In this document: positions 1-7,203 of the stretch, piece after piece
Position numbering within the stretch: position 1 is the first letter of the stretch
How the letters are laid out: each line of letters opens with the position of its first letter
Assembly: GCA_016302005.1 (NCBI GenBank)
Contig: JAEDOK010000026.1
Coordinates: 1 to 15,527, forward strand
Reading direction: 5' to 3'
Length of the DNA: 15,527 nt
Origin: Oscillospiraceae bacterium
GTDB lineage: Bacteria; Bacillota_A; Clostridia; Oscillospirales; Oscillospiraceae
Made by a program: the position numbers and the translations under genes
Notes under the pieces: model-generated
Told to the model about the DNA's origin: nothing
The model's database searches: none
What the model saw: the letters and a program-made list of their open reading frames with translations, nothing else

Positions 1-10
1 TACGGCGTTG

Positions 11-44
11 AAAACCGATTGAAATGAATATTTTAATCGGTTTT
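11..44 (+). terminator. Rho-independent terminator-like hairpin of an upstream unit
   Basis: A perfect 10-bp inverted repeat (AAAACCGATT at 11-20, AATCGGTTTT at 35-44) encloses a 14-nt AT-rich loop and ends in a run of five T. This is the shape of an intrinsic terminator, and the A-rich left arm would let it work in both directions. It most likely ends a gene lying before the window. The large loop and AT-rich stem make it a weak to moderate terminator. Confidence 0.55.
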
Positions 45-93
45 TAGTATCAGAGGCGTTCCCATGCAGCGTCAGCAGGCAGTAATACTAACT

Positions 94-121
94 ACCGACG
101 AAAAAGAGGCTTTTCATCGGT
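94..121. other. Imperfect hairpin before the zinc-ribbon gene promoter
   Basis: ACCGACGAAAA (94-104) pairs with TTTTCATCGGT (111-121), with one mismatch and a 6-nt loop. There is no T-run behind it, so it is not a standard terminator. It sits about 37 nt upstream of the -35 box of the next gene. It may belong to the 3' end of the upstream transcript; no function can be assigned. Confidence 0.35.
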
Positions 122-157
122 GGTGCAACGCCTTGCGGAGCGCCGCTTCGAAAAAAC

Positions 158-186
158 TTGCGTTATGTCATTCCATGTGATATACT
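158..186 (+). promoter_or_regulatory. Extended -10 vegetative promoter for the zinc-ribbon gene
   Basis: A TTGCGT -35 (158-163) is followed after 17 nt by a TATACT -10 (181-186), with TG at 178-179 making an extended -10. This is close to the sigma-A consensus. Transcription would begin near 193, giving a leader of about 47 nt with an AGGAG ribosome site (226-230) 9 nt before the ATG at 240. Confidence 0.7.
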
Positions 187-239
187 GAAAAAAAGAAGCG
201 CATCTTGTTTCTTACATTGTGTTATAGGAGTGTGAGCTT

Positions 240-1880
240 ATGTATTGCAGTCATTGCGGCTCTGCGCTTTCCGAAGGCAGCGCGTTTTGTCCTCATTGCG
301 GCGTTAAGATCAACACCGCTGCACAGCCCGTCCCGGAGTTACCCATAACAGATGCCACGCCCGCCGCTCCTTCCATGGTCGAGGAAGCATCTGTGCCCGC
401 CGACACTCCCGTTGCCGAAGAATTCCCCACACAGAGCGAAACTCCCTTTGCAGCGGAATTCTCTGCACCTAATGCTTCTCCCACAACGGAAGGAGACTCT
501 GACTCCGACGCTTTCCCCGCTGCGGAGGGAACGCCTTTTGACGCAGGAGTCGCGCCTGCTCCCCTTCCTCGTAAGCGCAACCGCAAGCGTCTGATCTTCT
601 CTTTGATTGCGGCAGTGCTGGTTTTGGCGCTGCTGGCGGGCGGTTTGGTCTATGCCTTTGTGTTGAACACACCCGAGGCAAGGCTTCTTCGCGCGTTGGA
701 AAATACCGACGAGGCGCTGGAGGATGTGTTTGCGCGTTGCACGAACCTGAATGCCCTTGCCGCACGCGGCGAGGAACTCTCGGCATCCGGTAAGCTGAGC
801 TGTGCGCTTGAACTGTCCTCCGACAGCGGCTACCGACCGTTTTCCTACAAGTTTTGCGCTGACACTGACCGAGAGAACAAGCAGCTTGGCGGCTCGTTTG
901 ACTTTACCATGGACGATGCGATCCCACCGATCCAACTACAGTTCTATCTCGATGAGGAATCGCTCGTCCTCGGGCTGCCGCAGCTTTTGGACGATGTTTA
1001 TTCCATCCCAATGAAGGATTTCGGCAAGAAGCTGCTCGCCTCTCCCCTTGCAAAGTCGGCGGAGATCGAGGGCAGCGATGTGCTTTCCGAGCTTTCTTTC
1101 AATTTCTTTGCCGAAATCAGCTGGGATGACTTCCGCAAGCAATATCCGGAGGAAACCGCCGCTTTCCTCGATTCCTTACAAATTGAGGAATCGGACGAGG
1201 CGATCCCGAAGGCGGAGGACGGTTTGGAGGTCTACTCGCTTCGTGTGGATTGGCAGTGTGCCGGTGCGTTACTGCAAGCATACATGGAGTATTCCGTCTG
1301 CGCGCTCTACGGCACGGATGCCATGCTGACGCAATCGGAGCTCGACGAGCTTGACGATACCCTTGCGGAGCTTGATGATGCGGGGTCCTATCTCTTGATC
1401 GGCATCAACGATGACAACTGTATCAGCGCCCTCTACCTGACGGATGAAGCGCAGACATATACTGCCACGCTTCTGCTGGAAGGCAGGCAGAATCTCTGGA
1501 ACGATGTGACGCTGCTGGTAGACGGCAAAACAGTCGCTACCGCTTGTCTGCAAAGCACGGCAGACGGCTTCCAATGTGAGATCGAAGCAGAGAATACCAC
1601 GCTCTCCATCGCATGTGACGATGCCGAAGGTCTGCTTACCTTCGCAGCTTCCGACAGCCCTTCCGCCATACAGGAATTCCGCTATGAATCGGCAGACGGC
1701 GGTCTGCATATTTACACAGTCTCACAGGCTGAGGATTTCCGCTTCGACCTGCGGCTTCTCCCGCTGCAGCAGATCGACAAGCTCTCCAATGAGCCCACCG
1801 ATCTGTTCTCTGTCAGCACGGCAAAGCTGCAAGGCATCGCCATGGAGATCTACAGCAATCTGCAAACGCTCATTCCGTAA
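240..1880 (+). CDS. Zinc-ribbon single-pass membrane protein of unknown function
   Basis: A 546-residue protein. Residues 1-21 form a zinc ribbon with Cys3-x2-Cys6 and Cys17-x2-Cys20. Residues 22-110 are a low-complexity Pro/Ala/Glu/Ser/Thr linker. A basic stretch (RKRNRKR, 111-117) precedes one strong membrane helix (118-141). The remaining ~400 residues would then lie outside the cell by the positive-inside rule. That domain is acidic and I do not recognise its family. Zinc-ribbon plus one-helix proteins are common in Firmicutes, often with sensory, envelope-stress or unknown roles. The ATG is supported by AGGAG 9 nt upstream and by the zinc ribbon starting at residue 3. It appears monocistronic, with its own promoter and a terminator-like hairpin behind it. 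The gene call is near certain; the function is unknown. Confidence 0.9.
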   Translation: MYCSHCGSALSEGSAFCPHCGVKINTAAQPVPELPITDATPAAPSMVEEASVPADTPVAEEFPTQSETPFAAEFSAPNASPTTEGDSDSDAFPAAEGTPFDAGVAPAPLPRKRNRKRLIFSLIAAVLVLALLAGGLVYAFVLNTPEARLLRALENTDEALEDVFARCTNLNALAARGEELSASGKLSCALELSSDSGYRPFSYKFCADTDRENKQLGGSFDFTMDDAIPPIQLQFYLDEESLVLGLPQLLDDVYSIPMKDFGKKLLASPLAKSAEIEGSDVLSELSFNFFAEISWDDFRKQYPEETAAFLDSLQIEESDEAIPKAEDGLEVYSLRVDWQCAGALLQAYMEYSVCALYGTDAMLTQSELDELDDTLAELDDAGSYLLIGINDDNCISALYLTDEAQTYTATLLLEGRQNLWNDVTLLVDGKTVATACLQSTADGFQCEIEAENTTLSIACDDAEGLLTFAASDSPSAIQEFRYESADGGLHIYTVSQAEDFRFDLRLLPLQQIDKLSNEPTDLFSVSTAKLQGIAMEIYSNLQTLIP

Positions 1881-1899
1881 AGCCATATATCCCTGATTG

Positions 1900-1964
1900 A
1901 AAATGCCCTCTTCCCGAGAAGCAGTGTTTCCCATTGCACCGCATCTCCGGAAGGGGGGCATTTT
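1900..1964 (+). terminator. Terminator-like long stem after the zinc-ribbon gene
   Basis: AAAATGCCC (1900-1908) is exactly complementary to GGGCATTTT (1956-1964), and pairing can continue a few bases inward with G-T wobbles. It begins 20 nt after the stop codon at 1880 and ends in TTTT. The ~45-nt interior makes it less compact than a textbook terminator. Its A-rich left arm could also stop transcripts arriving from the minus-strand sugar operon. Confidence 0.5.
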
Positions 1965-2112
1965 ATGCAAAAAGGCAGCTTTTCCCGTCATTGTCGGCAT
2001 CGCAGCAGCGTGCCAACCTCGTACAATACTACCGACGATGTATAAACCTATTCATAGGCACAGTCCGCAGCCGCGTGATTCAGAAAGCTCCATACGGCGC
2101 GCCGAAGTCTAA
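1965..2112. other. Intergenic stretch with no recognised gene
   Basis: No credible coding sequence on either strand. A small palindrome, CCTATTCATAGG (2047-2058), is visible. The segment AATACTACCGACGA near 2026-2039 resembles AATACTAACTACCGACGA near 83-100. Neither suggests a function. Confidence 0.4.
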
Positions 2113-2272
2113 GGAAGCTCTGAATAAATCTGCAAGAGCGGTCGGCGAGAGATTTTGTCGCAAATTGAGGTTGGGAAACCGCAGGAATACTTTGTGTATT
2201 TCAAGGTTTTCCAACCGAAAAGTTGCGGCAAAAGATCCGCCGAGCGCCGCAGCCGATTTGTTCAGAGGTTCC
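2113..2272. mobile_element. MITE-like 160-bp long palindromic element
   Basis: The ends are inverted repeats: GGAAGCTCTGAATAAATC (2113-2130) against the reverse complement of the right end, GGAACCTCTGAACAAATC (2272-2255), 16 of 18 identical. The inversion continues almost to the centre. GGTTGGGAAACC (2169-2180) pairs with GGTTTTCCAACC (2204-2215), and GGAATAC (2184-2190) with GTATTTC (2196-2202) around the loop TTTGT. The whole element could fold as one hairpin with arms of about 78 nt. It carries no ORF of its own. The GGAAG..C.GAA.AA ends and the CTAA on the left flank recall IS5-family transposons, but the right flank is CTTG, so a clean target duplication is not seen. The IS5 relation is inference; the palindrome is directly visible. 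Confidence 0.7.
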
Positions 2273-2900
2273 CTTGCAGCACTGTATGGATGGCAAGCGC
2301 CTCCGCCGCAGGATCGGGCGAGGAGGCAATGGCACCGCCGACGATGAGTACCTGCGCGCCTGCGCGGCAGTATTCCGCGACGGTGTCCCGCCCGATGCCT
2401 CCCGCGACGGACAGCTCCGCCCGACGGACCACAGGGCGCAGACGGCGGACATCCTCCAGCGGCGTTCTTCCCCGCGCCTGCTGATCCACACCGGTATGCA
2501 CGGCAATGCCGTAAACACCCATTGCTTCCAGCTCTTCCGCGACCCGCTCCGGGTCTTCTACGCAGATCATATCCGCCACGACCGCCTTATTATAGTGCTC
2601 CGCCTCCTGCACGCAGGCGCGGATGGTGGCGCGGTCGGTCACCGCCAGCACCGTTACCAGATCCGCCCCGGCGGCAAAGGCGGCCCCCGCCTCCAGTGCA
2701 CCCGCGTCCATGATCTTTAAATCCGCAAGCAGCTCCTTTTCCGGAAAACAAGCGCGGAACCGGCGCACCGCCTCCATGCCGTATTCCAAAACAAAGGGTG
2801 TTCCCAATTCGATCCGCTCCACATAGCCGCGCACCGCCTCCGTCAGCGCCAACGCCTGCTCCATCGGCAACACATCCAGCGCCAACTGTAATTTTCTCAT
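2262..2900 (-). CDS. hxlA: 3-hexulose-6-phosphate synthase (HPS)
   Basis: A 212-residue single-domain TIM barrel of the orotidine-5'-phosphate decarboxylase superfamily. HPS joins formaldehyde and ribulose-5-P into D-arabino-3-hexulose-6-P, reversibly and with Mg2+, in the cytosol. Visible signatures are Asp9 (LALD), ELGTP (31-35), the Asp60-x-Lys62-x2-Asp65 core (LADLKIMDAG), HTG with His135, AGG (166-168) and the phosphate-binding IVGG (186-189). Overall it resembles Bacillus HxlA more than the ketogulonate decarboxylase UlaD. It is last in the operon, 12 nt behind hxlB, with a G-rich ribosome site overlapping the hxlB stop. Oddly, its last residues (GNL) and TGA stop lie in the end of the MITE-like palindrome. 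Length is normal for HPS, so it is probably intact. A related decarboxylase or aldolase role on another ketose phosphate is the alternative. Confidence 0.88.
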   Translation of the reverse strand: MRKLQLALDVLPMEQALALTEAVRGYVERIELGTPFVLEYGMEAVRRFRACFPEKELLADLKIMDAGALEAGAAFAAGADLVTVLAVTDRATIRACVQEAEHYNKAVVADMICVEDPERVAEELEAMGVYGIAVHTGVDQQARGRTPLEDVRRLRPVVRRAELSVAGGIGRDTVAEYCRAGAQVLIVGGAIASSPDPAAEALAIHTVLQGNL

Positions 2901-2912
2901 GCCCGCTACCCC

Positions 2913-3467
2913 CTATTCCAGATTGGCATGGCGGGCATACATGGATGCCTCGTCCTGTCCCAATCGTTCCATCAGCTCCATCACAACGGCATCGAGCAGC
3001 AGGAAGCAGCTCTGTTCAAACAGAGCGCCCATCGGCTGTATGGAGCGAAAGGCGTTATCCGCTTTCGGCGTGGGTGCAGGCACCGGCACGATGACCTCCG
3101 CCATAGCCCCGATGCTGCTCTCGGCGCGGACGGTCACCAGCGCCAGGCTGCCGCCCACAGCCCGCGCCTTGCCCGCCATGGCAGCAAGCGAAGCGGTCTC
3201 TCCCGAGCCGGAGACAATCAGCAGAAGGTCGCCCTTTTGAAAAGAAGGCGTGATCATCTCGCCGCAGACATAGGCGGCACAGCCCAAATGCATCAGACGC
3301 ATGGCAAACGCTTTCGCCACCAGACCGGAGCGCCCTGCCCCCGCCACGAATATCCGCGCGGCATTTTTGATTACGCGGCAAAGCGCCGTGCAGGCGTCCG
3401 GCGAAACCTGCTCCATTACTTTTTCCAGTTCCCCAAGAATTGCCTTCCCATAATTCTTCGTATCCAT
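2913..3467 (-). CDS. hxlB: 6-phospho-3-hexuloisomerase (PHI)
   Basis: A 184-residue SIS-domain isomerase that interconverts D-arabino-3-hexulose-6-P and fructose-6-P, the partner step to HPS. The phosphosugar-binding motifs are GAGRSG (43-48) and SGSGET (86-91). SIQPMGALFEQ (142-152) carries the glutamate (Glu151) matching the proposed PHI catalytic residue, and the C-terminus ends HANLE as in classical PHI. The start at 3467 is chosen because AAAGG lies 7 nt upstream and the protein then has the usual PHI length. The longer reading frame from 3518 would begin inside a strong hairpin. It is followed 12 nt later by hxlA, the standard HPS-PHI pairing. A second, more diverged PHI-like protein lies upstream in the same operon. 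Confidence 0.9.
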   Translation of the reverse strand: MDTKNYGKAILGELEKVMEQVSPDACTALCRVIKNAARIFVAGAGRSGLVAKAFAMRLMHLGCAAYVCGEMITPSFQKGDLLLIVSGSGETASLAAMAGKARAVGGSLALVTVRAESSIGAMAEVIVPVPAPTPKADNAFRSIQPMGALFEQSCFLLLDAVVMELMERLGQDEASMYARHANLE

Positions 3468-3490
3468 CGTTTTGCCTTTCATTGAGACAA

Positions 3491-3517
3491 TGTGCCCCGC
3501 CGTTCCGGCGGGGCACA
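3491..3517 (-). terminator. Strong GC-rich hairpin between rbsB and hxlBA homologues
   Basis: A perfect 12-bp inverted repeat, TGTGCCCCGCCG (3491-3502) and CGGCGGGGCACA (3506-3517), has a 3-nt loop. An outer A-T pair (3490/3518) can extend it. On the minus-strand transcript it lies 33 nt after the binding-protein stop and 23 nt before the hxlB start. The tail that follows (TTGTCTC) is not a real U-tract. It is better read as an mRNA-stabilising, processing or partial-termination element, of the kind often found behind periplasmic-binding-protein genes, than as a full stop. Confidence 0.65.
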
Positions 3518-3549
3518 TGTTATTGGGTATCAGTGTTTACGAATTGAGA

Positions 3550-4506
3550 TTAGTCCTCAAAATCAGCGACATTTTCCTTGGTGACAACGGAAACACCGGT
3601 GTCAACATTGGTCTCCGCCAGCGTCTGACCTTCCATCAGAGCAACGGCAGCCTCGATCGCCTTTTCGCCCATGACATTGGGGTTCTGCGCCATGAAGGCA
3701 AGCAGCTCGCCGTCAACGACATGCGCGCGGTTGGAGGAGCTGTTGTCGAAGCCCACGCAGATGATGTTCGCACCGTTCGCGTTCGCTTCCTTGACTGCGT
3801 TGGCAGCGCCGTTGGTCGCGCCGTCATTCGCGCCGTAAACAGCGACCACGCCGTCCTGAATCAGCGCGTTGGTCAGGTCCTGTGCCTTAACGGCGTCGCC
3901 GTCGGAGTACTGAACCTCACTCATGGTGAAAGCGGTGCCTTCGAATGCGGAGACGAAACCGTCAACGCGGTCGATGCAGGACTGCACACCAGCCTGTGCA
4001 GAAACCAGACCGATTTCACCTTCGGTCAGACCGGCATCGCTCAGATACTGCAACATGGCTCTGCCTGCTTCGGCACCGGCAGCGTAGTTGTCGGTAGCAA
4101 AGGTTGCGGAAGCCTCGAGGGAAGCGGTAGCGTCGACATAGATCAGCTTGATGCCCTTATCAAGAGCTGCCTGCAGTGCGTCATTGCAAGCAGTAGCGTC
4201 GTTCACGGAGATGATAATGACATCAGCGCCGTTGTTGATCGCGGTCTCAATCTGCGCAATCTGCTGTGCGTTGTCCTTCTTCTCGGGAGCCAGCCATTCG
4301 TACTCGATGTTCTTGCCTGCGGCCTTCAGCTCGTCAACCTTTGCGTGAGCGGCCTTTTCGAGCTTGACCCAGTGAACGTCCATCTGGTCCATGGTGATGA
4401 GGCTGATGTGGATGGTGTCGCCGTCGGACTTTTCACCGTCGCCGCCGCAAGCAGCGAGTGCAAAGACCATAACCAGTGCGAGGAGCAGTGCCAGTAACTT
4501 CTTCAT
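3550..4506 (-). CDS. Sugar-binding lipoprotein of a ribose-type ABC transporter
   Basis: A 318-residue substrate-binding lipoprotein of the Peripla_BP_4/RbsB family, anchored outside the membrane. It has a lysine-bearing signal peptide with lipobox LAAC, placing the lipidated Cys at residue 20. The mature part has the family's features: DNAQQIAQIETAINNGAD, IIISVNDATA, YVDATASLE, VYGANDGATNGA and ICVGFDN. It delivers a monosaccharide to the permease encoded 82 nt upstream. AAGGAG lies 8 nt before the ATG. Ligand choice within this family (ribose, allose, galactose, xylose, lyxose and others) cannot be read reliably from sequence. Being third among the ABC genes and followed by a strong hairpin fits the need for more binding protein than permease. 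Confidence 0.93.
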   Translation of the reverse strand: MKKLLALLLALVMVFALAACGGDGEKSDGDTIHISLITMDQMDVHWVKLEKAAHAKVDELKAAGKNIEYEWLAPEKKDNAQQIAQIETAINNGADVIIISVNDATACNDALQAALDKGIKLIYVDATASLEASATFATDNYAAGAEAGRAMLQYLSDAGLTEGEIGLVSAQAGVQSCIDRVDGFVSAFEGTAFTMSEVQYSDGDAVKAQDLTNALIQDGVVAVYGANDGATNGAANAVKEANANGANIICVGFDNSSSNRAHVVDGELLAFMAQNPNVMGEKAIEAAVALMEGQTLAETNVDTGVSVVTKENVADFED

Positions 4507-4533
4507 TTTTCATTCTCCTTTGATAATATATTT

Positions 4534-4557
4534 TGTCAGGGGTGAATTCCCCGGACA
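4534..4557 (-). other. Small hairpin in the rbsC-rbsB type gap
   Basis: TGTCAGGGG (4534-4542) pairs with CCCCGGACA (4549-4557), with one mismatch and a 6-nt loop, in the 82-nt gap between the permease and binding-protein genes. No T-tract follows on the minus-strand transcript. It may be an mRNA processing or stability element; the evidence is the pairing alone. Confidence 0.3.
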
Positions 4558-4588
4558 TACGATTTTTGAAGCCCCGAAACGGGAGCAA

Positions 4589-5620
4589 TTACTTCGCGGC
4601 TTTCTCCGCCGCTTTCTTGGTGGACTTGCTGCGCTTGCCGTTGCCCTTACGGCGCAGGACATCGAGCATGACGCAGACCACGACGATGATGCCGATGATG
4701 ATGTTGCGGTAAGCGACCGGCACATGCGCGAAGGTCAGACCGGACTGCAAGATCGCCCACACAGAGGCACCTGCGATGACACCGACCAGCAGACCGCTGC
4801 CGCCGAGGGTCGAAATGCCGCCAATGACTGCCGCCGCAACGCCGTACATCTCATAGCTCATGCCGGCGCTCATATCGCCCATGCCGGACTGTGCCATGGT
4901 GATCAGACCGGTGAGGAAGGAGCAGAATGAGGAGACGAGATACGCTTTTGTGGTGGTTGCGAAGACATTAACGCCGGACAGGCGGGCGGCATCCACATTG
5001 GAGCCGATGGCGTAGATGTGGCGACCGCTGCGGGTGAAGGTCAGGACGAAGAAGAACACCGCCCAGACAATGATCGCAATCCATACGCCGTTGTAAACGC
5101 CCAGGGTCTTGCCATAGTACAACACATCCTTAAACACCTGCGCCGCACCAGAAGAACCGATGTTGTCGGTGTTGTAGTTGCCGTTGGCAAGCTGCGCAAC
5201 GCCGCGGGCAATGGTCATCGTGCCAAGGGTGGCAATGAAGGGAGGCAGTTCAAACTTGCCGACCAGCACGCCGTTGATCAAGCCAATCAGCATGCAGCAC
5301 ACGAAAGCGACCAGAACAGCCAGCAGAACGCTGAAGCCGTTGCAGACCATGGTCGCGGAGATCATGGCGCTCATCGCCAGCACAGAGCCGATGGACAGGT
5401 CGATGTTGCCGGTGATACACACATAGCCCTGACCAATACCCACCAGAAGGAACGGCACGATGGAGCGCAGCAGGTTCATGACGCTGTCAAACTTGATAAA
5501 ATTGGGGTTCATGATCGAGAATACAATCATCAAAATGGCAACGCCGACGAAAGCAGTCAGAACGGATGCCATGCCATTGATCGACAATAGGCGCTTCAGC
5601 GGGTTTTGTTTCTCACGCAT
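4589..5620 (-). CDS. Ribose-type ABC transporter permease
   Basis: A 343-residue integral membrane permease of the RbsC/BPD_transp_2 family, with about eight to ten hydrophobic helices. Family signatures include NLLRSIVPFLLVGIGQ, VCITGNIDLSIGSVLAMSAM, the cytoplasmic coupling region around FTRSGRHIYAIGSN and AARLSGVNV, and GGISTLGGSGLLVGVIAGA. It forms the membrane channel, probably as a dimer, with the ATPase encoded 24 nt upstream. AAGGAG lies 9 nt before the ATG. The last ~20 residues form a very lysine-rich tail (RRKGNGKRSKSTKKAAEKAAK region), which would be cytoplasmic and is longer and more basic than in E. coli RbsC. Sugar specificity is not readable. Confidence 0.93.
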   Translation of the reverse strand: MREKQNPLKRLLSINGMASVLTAFVGVAILMIVFSIMNPNFIKFDSVMNLLRSIVPFLLVGIGQGYVCITGNIDLSIGSVLAMSAMISATMVCNGFSVLLAVLVAFVCCMLIGLINGVLVGKFELPPFIATLGTMTIARGVAQLANGNYNTDNIGSSGAAQVFKDVLYYGKTLGVYNGVWIAIIVWAVFFFVLTFTRSGRHIYAIGSNVDAARLSGVNVFATTTKAYLVSSFCSFLTGLITMAQSGMGDMSAGMSYEMYGVAAAVIGGISTLGGSGLLVGVIAGASVWAILQSGLTFAHVPVAYRNIIIGIIVVVCVMLDVLRRKGNGKRSKSTKKAAEKAAK

Positions 5621-5644
5621 TTTAATACACTCCTTCTCTTTCAG

Positions 5645-7159
5645 TCAGACAACTGCGTTGTCACCAAACTGGGTCGCATAGGTCATGATCTCTTCTTCCG
5701 AGGTGTTTCTCGGATCGACCTCGCCGGTCACGCGCCCGTTGCACATGACCAAAATACGGTCGGAAATGCCCATAACCTCCGGCAGCTCACTGGATACGAT
5801 GATCACCACAACGCCCTGCTTTTTCAGTTCGTTGATGATTTCATAGATTTCCACCTTGGCAGCCACGTCAATGCCGCGGGTCGGCTCGTCAAAGATGATC
5901 ACACGGGAGTCTCGCGCCAGCCACTTGGCAACGACGATCTTCTGCTGGTTGCCGCCGGACAGGCTGCCTGCCAGCACTTCCGCGTTCGCCATTTTGATCG
6001 TCAGGGAGTTCTTGCCCTTTTCGATCATCTCGTTCTCCGTCTTGCGGCGGATCTTGCCGAAAAGCTTCGAGCAAATGATATCAAGGTTTGGCAGTGCGAT
6101 GTTGTTTCGGATGGTCAGCTTCGTGCAAAGACCGTCCTTTTTGCGGTCCTCCGGCGCAAGCACGATGCCCTGGCGGATCGCGTCGGAAGGAGAATGGATC
6201 TTCAACGGCTGACCGTCGAGCACGATCTCGCCGCCGCTCTTGGGATCCGCGCCGAAGATCGCGCGCATCGTCTCCGTGCGTCCTGCGCCGACCAAGCCGG
6301 AGAAGCCCAGCACCTCGCCCTCGTAGGCATCGAAGCTGACATCCTTGACCATTCTGCCGGCTTGCAGGTTCCGAACCTCCAATACCTTCTTGCCGCGCTT
6401 TACCGTGTCGCGCGGGAACTGATTGGTGATCTCTCTGCCAACCATGTTGGCGATGATCTGCTCCATGGTAAAGTCGCTGAATTTGCCTTCGGTGATGTAC
6501 TTGCCGTCGCGCATAATGGTCACATAGTCCACAATGTGATGCAGCTCCTGCAAGCGGTGGGAAATATAGACGATGGCACAGCCCTGGGCACGCAGCTCCC
6601 GCACGATGCGGAACATCTCGACGATCTCCGCGTTGGAGAGTGCCGAAGACGGCTCATCCATCACGAGCACACGCGCATTGATCAGCAGCGCCTTGGCGAT
6701 TTCCACCATCTGCTGTCTGCCGACGGTCAGCTCACCGACGATCGTGTTCGGATCCAGATCGGTGATGCCGAGCTTTGCAAGCTGTTCGCGCGCCTGCCGG
6801 TTCATCTCCGCCTTATCCAACATGCCGCCTTTGATGATCTCGCGGCCGAGGAACATATTTGCAGCAACGGACAGGTGCTGGCACATATTCAACTCTTGGT
6901 GAATGATCGCCACACCCAGCTCCTGCGCCCGTTTTGTGTTCAGGTCTCCTTCGATCTTCTGACCGAAGATCTCGATTTCGCCGGAATCTCTGGTATATAC
7001 GCCGGAGAGGATTTTCATCAAGGTCGATTTGCCGGCGCCGTTTTCTCCCAACAGCGCCATGACCTCGCCAGTTCTTAAATGGAGCTGAACATCATCCAGT
7101 GCCTTCACGCCGGGAAAGGATTTGTTGATGTGCTCCATGGAAACGGCATATTCGCTCAT
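5645..7159 (-). CDS. Ribose-type ABC transporter ATP-binding protein (double NBD)
   Basis: A 504-residue fused double-nucleotide-binding-domain ATPase of the RbsA/MglA/XylG type. NBD1 has Walker A GENGAGKST (38-46), the variant signature LTVGRQQ (144-150), Walker B VLVMDE (164-169) and the switch His201. NBD2 has the degenerate Walker A GLVGAGRTE (288-296), typical of the family, then signature LSGGNQQK (400-407) and Walker B IIFDEP (421-426). One ATPase site is therefore probably regulatory, as in other members. The start at 7159 has AAAGGAG about 7 nt upstream. The upstream in-frame ATG at 7234 would overlap the preceding gene and adds nothing conserved. It powers the permease and binding protein that follow. 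The monosaccharide specificity is unknown. Confidence 0.94.
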   Translation of the reverse strand: MSEYAVSMEHINKSFPGVKALDDVQLHLRTGEVMALLGENGAGKSTLMKILSGVYTRDSGEIEIFGQKIEGDLNTKRAQELGVAIIHQELNMCQHLSVAANMFLGREIIKGGMLDKAEMNRQAREQLAKLGITDLDPNTIVGELTVGRQQMVEIAKALLINARVLVMDEPSSALSNAEIVEMFRIVRELRAQGCAIVYISHRLQELHHIVDYVTIMRDGKYITEGKFSDFTMEQIIANMVGREITNQFPRDTVKRGKKVLEVRNLQAGRMVKDVSFDAYEGEVLGFSGLVGAGRTETMRAIFGADPKSGGEIVLDGQPLKIHSPSDAIRQGIVLAPEDRKKDGLCTKLTIRNNIALPNLDIICSKLFGKIRRKTENEMIEKGKNSLTIKMANAEVLAGSLSGGNQQKIVVAKWLARDSRVIIFDEPTRGIDVAAKVEIYEIINELKKQGVVVIIVSSELPEVMGISDRILVMCNGRVTGEVDPRNTSEEEIMTYATQFGDNAVV

Positions 7160-7203
7160 TTCATGGCTCCTTTCTGTTTCCGCTTTGATGGAAGGTGGAA
7201 CGA

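Noticed and set aside
110..145. A T-box-like antiterminator (GGTGGTGCAACGCC)
   Set aside because: The invariant T-box sequence and specifier stems are absent, and the gene downstream is not amino-acid related.
3472..4497. A 341-codon open frame on the plus strand
   Set aside because: It lies opposite the sugar-binding lipoprotein gene, which has a signal peptide, lipobox and ribosome site. The plus-strand frame has none of these.
5606..7078. A 490-codon open frame on the plus strand
   Set aside because: It is antisense to the transporter ATPase gene, whose Walker and signature motifs are all intact. The frame is a by-product of codon use and has no recognisable domain or ribosome site.
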